Of a stretch of DNA of 64,000 bases, positions 42,368 through 52,171 are shown in pieces. The first letter of the stretch is position 1. Every line of letters begins with the position of its first letter. Below the pieces are notes generated by a model. It did not search any database. It worked only from the letters and a program-made list of their open reading frames with translations, and was not told the DNA's origin. The stretch comes from Spironucleus salmonicida (taxonomy: Eukaryota; Fornicata; Diplomonadida; Hexamitidae), in assembly GCA_000497125.2 (NCBI GenBank), contig CM035316.1:758001-822000 (forward strand), read 5' to 3'. The position numbers were made by a program, and so were the translations under genes.

Positions 42368-42667
42368 ATGGGCGTCGACTACTCCGACCTGGACTTCTAC
42401 GAGGACTACGAACCCAGGAGGCAGACCGAGCTGTCCGAGGTGGAGGAGGATATAGTGCTGCCGCAGCAGAGGCAGAAGCAGGAGATGGAGCAGCAGCAGA
42501 TCGCATACCTGGGGACCGTCGCGGAGGACAAGAAGATTCACCGGCAGCTCTCCAGGCAGCTCAAGTACCTCTCCAGCGGCAGCCTGATGGGCAAGATGCG
42601 TTCCAATGGGCGCAGCGTCGAGGACCGCATCGCCCAGTTCCTCGAGGACGAGGACTACGAGTACTGA
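42368..42667 (+). CDS. Met-Gly-(V/I)-(D/E)-Tyr-Ser protein, 99 aa, left copy
   Basis: MGVDYSDLDFYEDYEPRRQT ... to TGA. Start chosen at 42368, not the in-frame ATG at 42347, because the AT-rich paralog at 56824 begins MGIEYSAEDLDEDYIP. Conserved C-terminal block: LSRQLKYLSSGSLMGKMRSN then RSVEDRIAQFLEDEDYEY. The middle is a Gln/Glu-rich helix. Gly2 with Ser6 suits N-myristoylation. Mirror copy has Ala for Val in SEVEED. Confidence 0.7.
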   Translation: MGVDYSDLDFYEDYEPRRQTELSEVEEDIVLPQQRQKQEMEQQQIAYLGTVAEDKKIHRQLSRQLKYLSSGSLMGKMRSNGRSVEDRIAQFLEDEDYEY

Positions 42668-42710
42668 AGGGAGTGAGATTACGCGAGTCACGATTCGGCC
42701 ACGGAGCCCC

Positions 42711-42836
42711 TCACAGCGTGAGCTCGTACTCCCCGTCGCTGGAGGAAGCAGCACCCGCCGCTGGCGCCGGGATGCGCAGCAGCTGGCAGACGTGCGGGGT
42801 CCTGGCCCTGAGCCTGTGAATCACCTGGTGCTCCAT
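42711..42836 (-). CDS. small protein, 41 aa, left copy
   Basis: MEHQVIHRLRARTPHVCQLL ... SSSDGEYELTL-TGA. Its C-terminal SDGEYELTL resembles SDSEYDVTI and SDDEYDISI of the 41898 and 22624 genes, which supports it being a gene rather than chance. Mirror at 48640-48765. Confidence 0.45.
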   Translation of the reverse strand: MEHQVIHRLRARTPHVCQLLRIPAPAAGAASSSDGEYELTL

Positions 42837-42947
42837 TTCAGGGCGGCTGCGAGCGTCTACACTGGGCCGCAGGAAAAGGTGTGGCCGCGCCGATTCCACT
42901 CCACGGGGTCTGTTGCATATTATAGAGCGCGGCGCCCTTTCGCAAAA

Positions 42948-43706
42948 ATGAAGCAGCTGGCCGCGCAAGGCAGCTACCTCCTGTTGGTCAACGACCAGAC
43001 GGTCGTCCTGGAGACACCGACGCTGCAGAACTTCGTTCACGAGCTGGAGTTCGCACCACGCGAGTTCGAGTTCTACTTCCCGTTCCTCAAGCTCCAGACC
43101 GACTCCCGCACAGTGCTCATGCGGCTGAGCGCGGACGGCTCCGTGCTGGAAAAGGCAGACACACTGGACTCCGTGGCGCTCAGCAGGATCGAGAACGGGA
43201 GGCTGTCCGAGGTGGCGTACCAGGGGGCCATCGCCTCGTGCCAGAGCCCGGAGTGCGCGCAGCTCAGGTTCGCTGGCCACGTGCTCTGCGACGGTCTGAA
43301 GATCCATAGCGGGGTCGACTACATTGTTGGGCAGTACCAGCTGTACTTCCTGAGCGGACGGCTGGTGATTCTCCGGCGCGGACGGCAGCACTTCGACATG
43401 GACTACGCTGCCGAGAGGGTGTGCCTGTGCCAAAACGGCGTTGCACTGATCGGGACGGACTACATCGTCCTTGGGGCGTTCGTAAACAAAGCGGAGACTC
43501 GGATCCACGTGGGCAGGAAGTACGCGCAGGTCGTGTTCACGGAGTTCAAGATCATGGGACTTGGCGAGGACGGGTTCGTCTACCAGATCACGCCGGTGGA
43601 CCAGGATCAGGCCTTCGTAGCCGTAGAAAAGGGTGCACTGGACAGGATGTGCTACGGGCTTTGCGCCGACGGGCCGGGACAGCAACTTAGGGCATAGGTA
43701 GAGTGA
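42948..43706 (+). CDS. beta-rich hypothetical protein, 252 aa, left copy
   Basis: MKQLAAQGSYLLLVNDQTVV to TGA; a TAG near the end is Gln (LRAQVE). Regular short beta strands separated by turns (GVDYIVGQYQLYFLSGRLVI, RVCLCQNGVALIGTDYIVLG, YAQVVFTEFKIMGLGEDGFV) suggest a beta-propeller or sandwich. TATA-like CATATTATAGAG lies about 35 nt before the ATG. The right copy has GPDYIVLGEF instead of GTDYIVLGAF. Family not recognised. Confidence 0.65.
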
Positions 43707-43753
43707 GGCTGAATAATTCACACTAGGCACTGGCGCAACAAAGTTTGTAGCGG

Positions 43754-43957
43754 TCAGATGAAGGAGTTTCTGGGCGTGATTTCCTCCAGGATGTCGAAGA
43801 TCTCGCAGTTCTTGATGGAGAACAGGTCGTCCTGCGCGGGGTGGCCCTTGAGGTAGCTCATGATGTCGTTATACAGTTGATGCTGCTATATTGGTTCTGG
43901 CTGGTCCACCGGCTCGAGGGCGTGGGGGTCGGTTCTCATGCACATGTTGGATCCCAT
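43754..43957 (-). CDS. small Met-Gly-Ser protein, 67 aa, left copy
   Basis: Mirror of 47519-47722: MGSNMCMRTDPHALEP ... with one TAG as Gln and an acidic helical C-terminus. Convergent with the 42948 gene, 47 bp apart. Confidence 0.55.
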
Positions 43958-44154
43958 TTATTGGATACGAGAAAATAAAGATAGATGCCCGAGATTGGGG
44001 ATGATATTTGCTGTAATGTATATTTTTTCTCATTCCACATCTGCGGCTTGTGGATTGTCTACGCCGCGATCCAAGTATCGGTAAAATATTCAATACTTCG
44101 GTAAACTTTTTCGCTGAACATATATTTTCTCGTATTTGCAGCGGAATCCTCCAT
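43936..44154 (-). CDS. hypothetical protein, 72 aa, left copy
   Basis: Mirror of 47322-47540: MEDSAANTRKYMFSEKVYRS ... The 3' end overlaps the start of the MGSN gene by 22 nt in another frame. Confidence 0.45.
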
Positions 44155-44166
44155 TTTTCCTTTTCT

Positions 44167-44787
44167 TCAGGATTCAGTTTCGGAGGTATTGCGTCCCCGC
44201 GCCAACAGCCAAAAGTATACGAACAAGTAAAGTAGTACAAGCATCCGGCCGCGACCCTGCAAAGTTGGTTAGGCCGCGGCTCTCAGTCGCGGAGCAGCAT
44301 CCGATACGAATGGAGCCATTTAAGTATCCTGGGCGCTGCTTGAAATCCCGCGCCGGCTGCACTCCCGAAATCGGTCCGGTTCGAGCTCATTCCATAGGGT
44401 GCTATCTATATCGGCATCGGCCAAGCCCGCTCTTACCCCGTAGAACAGCGGTCTCAGAGTCTTCCGGTAAGGGGAAAACTGTGCATGCGGTGAGGGGCGG
44501 TACCAGCAGGGGACGGCTTGGCCCAAGCGTTGAAAGCCGCGTTTGCTAGACTAAAGGCACCAGGCCTTGGCGACAGACGACGGCAGACGTGCCACATAAT
44601 CCTATCTCCGGTGAGGCACCATCGCTGGCGATGAAAGCTCACCACAGTCAGCTGCATTCAGGCGGAAGTGTTCATGGGCCGGATTTGCAGGGACTTGAAC
44701 TGCGACGATATAAACAGTAGGTACTCCATTCTTACTTCCAACCGAGCACTGCTCACTATAAATGCTTTCAATATAAATATTGTTCAT
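44167..44787 (-). CDS. possible ORF, 206 aa (MNNIYIES), left copy
   Basis: Mirror of 46689-47309; see that entry. Doubtful because a better-supported 58-aa frame lies on the opposite strand over its start. Confidence 0.25.
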
Positions 44788-44850
44788 CCCAGCCCTGTGC
44801 GTAACTTACAGCGAAACGGTTTCACTGAAACAGTAAAGTATACTTATTGA
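44674..44850 (+). CDS. small Met-Gly protein, 58 aa, left copy
   Basis: MGRICRDLNCDDINSRYSIL ... FTETVKYTY-TGA. Third copy of the frame at 28659; substitutions between copies are conservative or silent. Confidence 0.4.
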   Translation: MGRICRDLNCDDINSRYSILTSNRALLTINAFNINIVHPSPVRNLQRNGFTETVKYTY

Positions 44851-45240
44851 CGAGTATAATCTGTAAAGTATCCCAGCGCTCCTGGTATTCAATTCTACTG
44901 GCTGTATGGCACTGTGCTGGAGTATTTGTGGCGCGTAGCACGAGGTCCCGAACTCGTTAGTTCCGGCCGGGCCTGCCCTTGAAGGCAACCCGAGCTATAG
45001 AATTTGAATTCAATAGAAAGGGGAGCCTCCCACGCGGTGTTCAAGCCGGCGCCAGCAGGAGTGCGGGATAGAACTGCGGCAGAGCCCGGGACCGGGAGTC
45101 GGGACGCCGCAACGGCAAGCCCGAAGAGTGAGATACATAAATACATAATTGAGATCAGTTCGGTGTAAGTGTCCCCAGTAACGTAGGTGAGAGAAACCAA
45201 AACATCATTGCTGGAGCGGGGCGGGAAGGGGAGGGAGTGG

Positions 45241-46235
45241 TGTGGAATGGAATGGAATGTGAGGGCAAGGACCCGTGGGCGGGAAAGGTGCGATTTCTGC
45301 TCCGGCGCGACCTAGGAGTACGAGGCAGGCCTTTGTGCTAGGGCACGCGCGGCAGCTCCAGGTCTGCTAGGACGCGCGAACTTCGGCCGCCAGCATGCGC
45401 CCTGTTTCTCGTACTGCGCATTATGTGCTAGTATATGATAACCGCCACTTCAACACAGAACTTCCGGACGAAGCTAAAAATAACAACCGTCAGAAGTATC
45501 CTATACATACCATACCAGCTTTCCACAAATGTTCAACCTGGAGAAAACCAACTACGCCTCGATCCAGCGCAACCGGTCCACGATCGCGCGCTCTCCCCCC
45601 AGAGTCACGGCCCACGTGTCCTTTGTGAACCAGCCTGACGTCCCCGAGCCGTTCGACATAGCCGCCCGCTGCCTCAACTCCAGCAGCGAGGAGCTTCCCG
45701 CGCCGATCACCTTAGTCCCCGCCTCGTCAGCACCGGAGCCTGTGGATAGGCTCCGGAAGAACGGCTCTCTCTTCCTCGACCACCGGCAGGCGCGGCGCGG
45801 GTCCTTCGTCGACCTGCCTCTGCCCCGGCTGACGCCCAAGACGCCGCTGGAGGTGTTCCGGGAGATTGCCCTGCTGCCGGTGGAGCCCGTGAACGACCCG
45901 AAGGAGACGGAGTTCCAGGAGGCGTTCGCGTTCGGCAGCGGCGTGAGCCTCCGCAGCCTCGAGATGGGCACGCTCTTCGGCCGCATCCTGTACCACTTCC
46001 CGCACCAGAAGAGGGCGTTCCGGGTGTCGACGAAGGCGGACCGGCTCTTCAAGATCCACAAGCCGCAGCCCAGCGGGATCCTGAACTCCGTGGACCGGAT
46101 CGTGGAGCAGGTCGAGATGGCCAACCTGGTGGACAACTACTTCAGGCTGAAGGCGGGGCGGAAGCTGCAGCGGATCCAGAGCGTGCTGGGGATGGACCAG
46201 TGAGGGCGGTGCTCCCACGGTGACCTGCCGCCGCG
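45241..46235. other. palindrome spacer (995 bp)
   Basis: Non-palindromic centre of the 38.1-53.3 kb palindrome. It holds one gene (45529-46203) and its promoter, and is closely related to 29.22-30.23 kb, where a short GTGGT duplication is the main length difference. Confidence 0.9.
45529..46203 (+). CDS. hypothetical protein, 224 aa, palindrome spacer
   Basis: Second copy of the 29519-30193 gene: MFNLEKTNYASIQRNRSTIA to TGA, differing at one residue (PEPVDRLRK versus PEPVARLRK). The only gene of this palindrome that is present once in it, because it occupies the spacer. TATA-like AGTATATGATA upstream. Function unknown. Confidence 0.7.
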   Translation: MFNLEKTNYASIQRNRSTIARSPPRVTAHVSFVNQPDVPEPFDIAARCLNSSSEELPAPITLVPASSAPEPVDRLRKNGSLFLDHRQARRGSFVDLPLPRLTPKTPLEVFREIALLPVEPVNDPKETEFQEAFAFGSGVSLRSLEMGTLFGRILYHFPHQKRAFRVSTKADRLFKIHKPQPSGILNSVDRIVEQVEMANLVDNYFRLKAGRKLQRIQSVLGMDQ

Positions 46236-46625
46236 CCACTCCCTCCCCTTCCCGCCCCGCTCCAGCAATGATGTTTTGGTTTCTCTCACCTACGTTACTG
46301 GGGACACTTACACCGAACTGATCTCAATTATGTATTTATGTATCTCACTCTTCGGGCTTGCCGTTGCGGCGTCCCGACTCCCGGTCCCGGGCTCTGCCGC
46401 AGTTCTATCCCGCACTCCTGCTGGCGCCGGCTTGAACACCGCGTGGGAGGCTCCCCTTTCTATTGAATTCAAATTCTATAGCTCGGGTTGCCTTCAAGGG
46501 CAGGCCCGGCCGGAACTAACGAGTTCGGGACCTCGTGCTACGCGCCACAAATACTCCAGCACAGTGCCATACAGCCAGTAGAATTGAATACCAGGAGCGC
46601 TGGGATACTTTACAGATTATACTCG

Positions 46626-46802
46626 TCAATAAGTATACTTTACTGTTTCAGTGAAACCGTTTCGCTGTAAGTTACGCACAGGGCTGGGATGAACAATATT
46701 TATATTGAAAGCATTTATAGTGAGCAGTGCTCGGTTGGAAGTAAGAATGGAGTACCTACTGTTTATATCGTCGCAGTTCAAGTCCCTGCAAATCCGGCCC
46801 AT
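46626..46802 (-). CDS. small Met-Gly protein, 58 aa, right copy
   Basis: Mirror of 44674-44850, identical in the sequence compared. Confidence 0.4.
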   Translation of the reverse strand: MGRICRDLNCDDINSRYSILTSNRALLTINAFNINIVHPSPVRNLQRNGFTETVKYTY

Positions 46803-47309
46803 GAACACTTCCGCCTGAATGCAGCTGACTGTGGTGAGCTTTCATCGCCAGCGATGGTGCCTCACCGGAGATAGGATTATGTGGCACGTCTGCCGTCGTC
46901 TGTCGCCAAGGCCTGGTGCCTTTAGTCTAGCAAACGCGGCTTTCAACGCTTGGGCCAAGCCGTCCCCTGCTGGTACCGCCCCTCACCGCATGCACAGTTT
47001 TCCCCTTACCGGAAGACTCTGAGACCGCTGTTCTACGGGGTAAGAGCGGGCTTGGCCGATGCCGATATAGATAGCACCCTATGGAATGAGCTCGAACCGG
47101 ACCGATTTCGGGAGTGCAGCCGGCGCGGGATTTCAAGCAGCGCCCAGGATACTTAAATGGCTCCATTCGTATCGGATGCTGCTCCGCGACTGAGAGCCGC
47201 GGCCTAACCAACTTTGCAGGGTCGCGGCCGGATGCTTGTACTACTTTACTTGTTCGTATACTTTTGGCTGTTGGCGCGGGGACGCAATACCTCCGAAACT
47301 GAATCCTGA
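46689..47309 (+). CDS. possible ORF, 206 aa (MNNIYIES), right copy
   Basis: MNNIYIESIYSEQCSVGSKN ... FYGVRAGLADADIDSTLWNE ... ending TGA at 47307. Contains several TAR codons. The first ~60 residues and the FYGVRAGLADADID segment look protein-like, the rest less so. Overlaps the 46626-46802 gene on the other strand, so probably only one of the two is real. Confidence 0.25.
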
Positions 47310-47321
47310 AGAAAAGGAAAA

Positions 47322-47540
47322 ATGGAGGATTCCGCTGCAAATACGAGAAAATATATGTTCAGCGAAAAAGTTTACCGAAGTATTGAATATTTTACCGATA
47401 CTTGGATCGCGGCGTAGACAATCCACAAGCCGCAGATGTGGAATGAGAAAAAATATACATTACAGCAAATATCATCCCCAATCTCGGGCATCTATCTTTA
47501 TTTTCTCGTATCCAATAAATGGGATCCAACATGTGCATGA
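47322..47540 (+). CDS. hypothetical protein, 72 aa, right copy
   Basis: MEDSAANTRKYMFSEKVYRS then IEYFTDTWIAAQTIHKPQMW and a more hydrophobic ISGIYLYFLVSNKWDP end; TGA. One TAG as Gln. AT-richer than its neighbours. Overlaps the next gene's start by 22 nt. Good coding character but unrecognised. Confidence 0.45.
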
Positions 47541-47722
47541 GAACCGACCCCCACGCCCTCGAGCCGGTGGACCAGCCGGAACCAATATAGCAGCATCAGC
47601 TGTATAACGACATCATGAGCTACCTCAAGGGCCACCCCGCGCAGGACGACCTGTTCTCCATCAAGAACTGCGAGATCTTCGACATCCTGGAGGAAATCAC
47701 GCCCAGAAACTCCTTCATCTGA
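47519..47722 (+). CDS. small Met-Gly-Ser protein, 67 aa, right copy
   Basis: MGSNMCMRTDPHALEPVDQP, one TAG as Gln, then helical acidic YNDIMSYLKGHPAQDD and EIFDILEEITPRNSFI-TGA. Met-Gly-Ser with Cys6 suggests N-terminal lipidation. Convergent with the 47770 gene. Function unknown. Confidence 0.55.
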
Positions 47723-47769
47723 CCGCTACAAACTTTGTTGCGCCAGTGCCTAGTGTGAATTATTCAGCC

Positions 47770-48528
47770 TCACTCTACCTATGCCCTAAGTTGCTGTCCC
47801 GGCCCGTCGGCGCAAAGCCCGTAGCACATCCTGTCCAGTGCACCCTTTTCTACGGCTACGAAGGCCTGATCCTGGTCCACCGGCGTGATCTGGTAGACGA
47901 ACCCGTCCTCGCCAAGTCCCATGATCTTGAACTCCGTGAACACGACCTGCGCGTACTTCCTGCCCACGTGGATCCGAGTCTCCGCTTTGTTTACGAACTC
48001 CCCAAGGACGATGTAGTCCGGCCCGATCAGTGCAACGCCGTTTTGGCACAGGCACACCCTCTCGGCGGCGTAGTCCATGTCGAAGTGCTGCCGTCCGCGC
48101 CGGAGAATCACCAGCCGTCCGCTCAGGAAGTACAGCTGGTACTGCCCAACAATGTAGTCGACCCCGCTATGGATCTTCAGACCGTCGCAGAGCACGTGGC
48201 CAGCGAACCTGAGCTGCGCGCACTCCGGGCTCTGGCACGAGGCGATGGCCCCCTGGTACGCCACCTCGGACAGCCTCCCGTTCTCGATCCTGCTGAGCGC
48301 CACGGAGTCCAGTGTGTCTGCCTTTTCCAGCACGGAGCCGTCCGCGCTCAGCCGCATGAGCACTGTGCGGGAGTCGGTCTGGAGCTTGAGGAACGGGAAG
48401 TAGAACTCGAACTCGCGTGGTGCGAACTCCAGCTCGTGAACGAAGTTCTGCAGCGTCGGTGTCTCCAGGACGACCGTCTGGTCGTTGACCAACAGGAGGT
48501 AGCTGCCTTGCGCGGCCAGCTGCTTCAT
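47770..48528 (-). CDS. beta-rich hypothetical protein, 252 aa, right copy
   Basis: Mirror of 42948-43706 with two amino-acid changes noted (Thr to Pro and Ala to Glu in the DYIVLG segment). Confidence 0.65.
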
Positions 48529-48639
48529 TTTTGCGAAAGGGCGCCGCGCTCTATAATATGCAACAGACCCCGTGGAGTGGAATCGGCGCGGCCACACCTT
48601 TTCCTGCGGCCCAGTGTAGACGCTCGCAGCCGCCCTGAA

Positions 48640-48765
48640 ATGGAGCACCAGGTGATTCACAGGCTCAGGGCCAGGACCCCGCACGTCTGCCAGCTGCTGC
48701 GCATCCCGGCGCCAGCGGCGGGTGCTGCTTCCTCCAGCGACGGGGAGTACGAGCTCACGCTGTGA
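48640..48765 (+). CDS. small protein, 41 aa, right copy
   Basis: Mirror of 42711-42836. Confidence 0.45.
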   Translation: MEHQVIHRLRARTPHVCQLLRIPAPAAGAASSSDGEYELTL

Positions 48766-48808
48766 GGGGCTCCGTGGCCGAATCGTGACTCGCGTAATCT
48801 CACTCCCT

Positions 48809-49108
48809 TCAGTACTCGTAGTCCTCGTCCTCGAGGAACTGGGCGATGCGGTCCTCGACGCTGCGCCCATTGGAACGCATCTTGCCCATCAGGCTGCCGC
48901 TGGAGAGGTACTTGAGCTGCCTGGAGAGCTGCCGGTGAATCTTCTTGTCCTCCGCGACGGTCCCCAGGTATGCGATCTGCTGCTGCTCCATCTCCTGCTT
49001 CTGCCTCTGCTGCGGCAGCACTATATCCTCCTCCGCCTCGGACAGCTCGGTCTGCCTCCTGGGTTCGTAGTCCTCGTAGAAGTCCAGGTCGGAGTAGTCG
49101 ACGCCCAT
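48809..49108 (-). CDS. Met-Gly-(V/I)-(D/E)-Tyr-Ser protein, 99 aa, right copy
   Basis: Mirror of 42368-42667; SEAEED replaces SEVEED. Confidence 0.7.
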   Translation of the reverse strand: MGVDYSDLDFYEDYEPRRQTELSEAEEDIVLPQQRQKQEMEQQQIAYLGTVAEDKKIHRQLSRQLKYLSSGSLMGKMRSNGRSVEDRIAQFLEDEDYEY

Positions 49109-49422
49109 TTCTGGAGACCCCGCGATCATTTGTATACAGTAGCAGGCTTGAAGTCGAGTTTTCGGTTTTTGCGTCGCGAGTGAACGGCAGTATTCCGGGA
49201 ATATATCCGTGGTCTGTATTTAGAACGGCCAAAGTTTTTCCACTACTCTGAGTATATAGCATCCCAGGGCCCGACCACAAGATTCTGCGGAAACCTATCT
49301 TGTGTTAGGCCGCCGAGCACCCAATGCCGCAGCGGCCGACCGGCTCCGAGGGCTGTGGCGCGGACTGAGATGCGACCCTGGTGCAAAAATCGAGCGAGGC
49401 GCCCGCAAGGCAATACAAACAC

Positions 49423-49578
49423 TCAGATAGTCACGTCATACTCCGAGTCCGAGTCCGGCTGCCCCTGGCCCGGGGACCTGAGCAGCACTATCTTTGCCTC
49501 GGTGGAACGGCAAGTCGCCAGCGCGCTGTCGAAGCGGATGCCCCACGGCCGGATGACCGGCTTTCCCAGGCTAATCAT
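49423..49578 (-). CDS. small protein, SDxEYD C-terminal family, right copy
   Basis: Mirror of 41898-42053, no amino-acid difference seen. Confidence 0.6.
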   Translation of the reverse strand: MISLGKPVIRPWGIRFDSALATCRSTEAKIVLLRSPGQGQPDSDSEYDVTI

Positions 49579-49661
49579 TTTGGACCGGTCGTGTCCCCAA
49601 TTCAGGATGGGAATTGTTCGGCGCAACAATACTGCTTAGGATATAATAATGTGCGCTACGA

Positions 49662-49820
49662 ATGAACACCCAGCTCAAGGAGCTGGACGACCTGGTGCGG
49701 ACCCTCCTCCCCAGGCCGACCCCCGCTGCGGACGGGCGGGCTGAGGCCCTCGATCGGACCGTGGCCGCGCGGATGCAGATCATGGACGAGCTCTTTGACA
49801 ACACGGAGGACCTGGAGTGA
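49662..49820 (+). CDS. small acidic protein, 52 aa, right copy
   Basis: Mirror of 41656-41814; TATA-like box GGATATAATAATG lies upstream of the ATG. Confidence 0.6.
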   Translation: MNTQLKELDDLVRTLLPRPTPAADGRAEALDRTVAARMQIMDELFDNTEDLE

Positions 49821-49868
49821 GCGGCGTGTCTTGGCTGTACCGAGTGCGGACATACGCTCACTCGCACC

Positions 49869-50726
49869 TCACCACTTGGGCCTCCCCACGGGCGCCTTCC
49901 TGCCCTTTCTGGACACCAGGAACCAGCCGAGGCCCCCGACCGCACCGACTGCCAGCACGCCGCCGATGACGATCCCTGCAATCGCGCCGCCTGATAGCCC
50001 TCCCTTAGCGGCATCGTCATCACCGCCGTCATCGCCATCGCCACCCTGGCCCTAGGGGAGGCATAGCTTTCCTACCTTGTCGAAACCGTCAGTACATACA
50101 GTGCAGGATCCCCTGAATATGGCGTATCCCGCCATGCAGTCGGCGCATTCGCTTGGTTCCGCGCCGCTCCTGCTGACAGGGGCGCAGGTGCGGCAGTTCT
50201 CGGCGAATATGCTGCAGTTGCAGGGCGTTATCTGCTCCGTACCACCGCAGGGCACCTTGGTGCCGTTCACGCAGGTCTGGTTGAAGTCCTGCTTGCAGTT
50301 CTCGATGCAGGCCTGCGCGGTGCTCATCTCGGCGTAGACCTTGCACTCGGTGCACTTCGTGGCGCTGGAGCAGGCGGCGCAGGTCACGGGGCAGGGTAAG
50401 CAGGTCGTGCCGGCGCAGTAGCGGCCCTTCGGACAGGGGTTCTCGGTGCTGCAGATAGAGGGAATCGGGAGGCACTGGCCGTCCACCAGCTCGGTGGAGG
50501 CGTTGCACACGAAGCAGACGTCGAGGCGCATACAGATCGTGCAGTTGGAGGGGCAGGCCTTGCAGGTACCCCCGACCAGGAGGAAGCCGTTCCGGCAGCT
50601 GACGCACGCATCTAGGTCAGCGCAGAACGTGCAATTCTTGGAGCAGGCCGTGCAGACCTGGGGCGGTGCAGCGGGGCAGAACTCGGTGCGGTCGCAGTCG
50701 GTTCCGGAGGCGCAGGGTTTTGCCAT
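49869..50726 (-). CDS. cysteine-rich membrane protein (VSP/CRMP-like), right inner
   Basis: Mirror of 40750-41607, 285 aa with the same CxxC array, Gly-rich helix and tail. Differences: GTDCD (as in the left outer and right outer copies) instead of GADCD, ICMRLDV and QCLPIPS (both shared with the right outer copy) instead of ICKRLDV and QCIPIPS. This mixture points to gene conversion among the four paralogs. Confidence 0.88.
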
Positions 50727-50860
50727 TTTCAGCTGCGGACAGACTCAGGCTATCCCGCTCGGAATATATTTGTGGTTTGCGAAACTGAGTTCCGCGTTTC
50801 GATGCTGGCAGGATATCGCCCCTGCGCCCCCAGGGACGGATCATTCCGAAACCGGCGCGC

Positions 50861-51445
50861 TCACTCAGCGAAGGTGAAGTCGCCCCGCTTGAGCATCAGA
50901 AAGAGGCAGTTTATCTGCTGCCGCACGTCCCCCAGCTCCTGCGTGGCCCTGGAGAGCCGCATCTGCTGCTGGGTGGCGTGCTCGGTGCGGAACTTCCGCC
51001 GGCCGTCGAACTGGATCTTCTGGCGCTGGTCGCGGTACCGCTCCTGGATCAGGTCCAGGTCCGCCGCGAGCTGCGCACCCCGGTCCTTCTCCCGCTGGAT
51101 CTGGCGCGCGATGTCTTTGTTCTGGTCGACCAGCCCCTGCAGGAAGCTGGCCCTCTGGCGGACTCTGGGGGCGTACTCGAGCACCTCGTTGACGGAGTAC
51201 AGCTTCGTGGCCTGCGGCGCCAGCAGGCTCAGGTTGAGTTGGGAGAAGAACTGCGCGGAGCCGAAGTGCTGCTGCCCTGGGGGCTCCGTGCGGGCCTCGC
51301 GCTGCTACCTGAGCTGCAGCCGGAGGACGCTGAGCTTGATATCGAAGTGGTAGGCCTTGGCCTTCTGGGTGGCCAGCGTGAGCACCACCTGGTTGTGGAG
51401 CTGGACCATCTGGTTCTGCGTGCTCTCCATCATGGCGATGGTCAT
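50861..51445 (-). CDS. coiled-coil protein, 194 aa, right copy
   Basis: Mirror of 40031-40615 with NKDIARQ in place of NNDIVRQ (three nucleotide changes in neighbouring codons). Confidence 0.65.
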
Positions 51446-51610
51446 CTAAGGAGAATGGGCCGGGGCGGATTTGGCGATATATAAATGTTGTGCTGGGTTT
51501 CTGGCTTGGGACGATGCCGGAGCGGGGTGGTATCCGGAGGCGTAGCACCCTGCCCCACGAGTGAATATTATATACTTCCACCTCCGCAATTCCCGCTTCG
51601 CCCTCAGGAA
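51446..51610. promoter_or_regulatory. bidirectional promoter, right copy
   Basis: Mirror of 39866-40030 with both TATA-like boxes retained. Confidence 0.45.
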
Positions 51611-52168
51611 ATGAAGATCTACCGCGACGCCGACGGCAACGCCATCTAGTTCAGCAGCTTCCAGTTCCACGAGCTGCTCGTGATCCTCACCAAGATCTAC
51701 CAGAACGTGTACTTCAACTCCCAGGCCAAGATCAACTACTCCCACCTCGCCAAGCAGCTGAACATCGCCCCGGCCACGCTCCAGGCGCTGTTCCAGAGGC
51801 TCGTGGCGCAGAAGAAGGCCAAGAAGTCCTACTTCGGCACCGCCTTTGTGCCGTCCGACTGCCCCCAGTTTTTCGAGATCACGACCGACGTGCTGCAGAA
51901 GGTCCCGATGAGCATCCCCAGCATGCGCCAGCAGCCGGCCCAGATCGACGAGCGGCTGCTGCTCTCCGCGCTGAAGTTCTTCAAGCTCGACTTCAGCCTG
52001 GTGCAGAAGCAGTTCTTCATGGACATCGGCACCGACGAGCTCATCTAGAGGTACAACCAGCTCAAGGGCGCCAACGTCGTCAGCAACGAGAACTTCGACG
52101 AGGTCTTCCAGATCGGCGACGTGAAGTTTGAGGAGCTGGTCGAGCTGAGCCAGAAGCGGCGGAAGTGA
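51611..52168 (+). CDS. winged-helix-like protein, 185 aa, right copy
   Basis: Mirror of 39308-39865. ATG at 51611 follows CTCAGGAA; TAG codons at AIQFSS and LIQRYN as Gln; TGA at 52166. Confidence 0.6.
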
Positions 52169-52171
52169 GCG

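Larger units (their letters stand above)
38130..45240. repeat. left arm of 7.1-kb palindrome
   Basis: Matches 46236-53346 in reverse complement with a constant coordinate sum of 91476, i.e. no net insertion or deletion along 7.1 kb and only scattered substitutions. It contains about a dozen genes, ends outward at the start of a cysteine-rich membrane protein gene and inward at a 995-bp spacer. Confidence 0.97.

Noticed and set aside
42606-43730. Long overlapping frames on both strands (363 and 339 codons) across the beta-rich gene
   Set aside because: They are shadow frames in GC-rich DNA; the frame from 42948 has a proper ATG, a TATA-like box and regular strand pattern.
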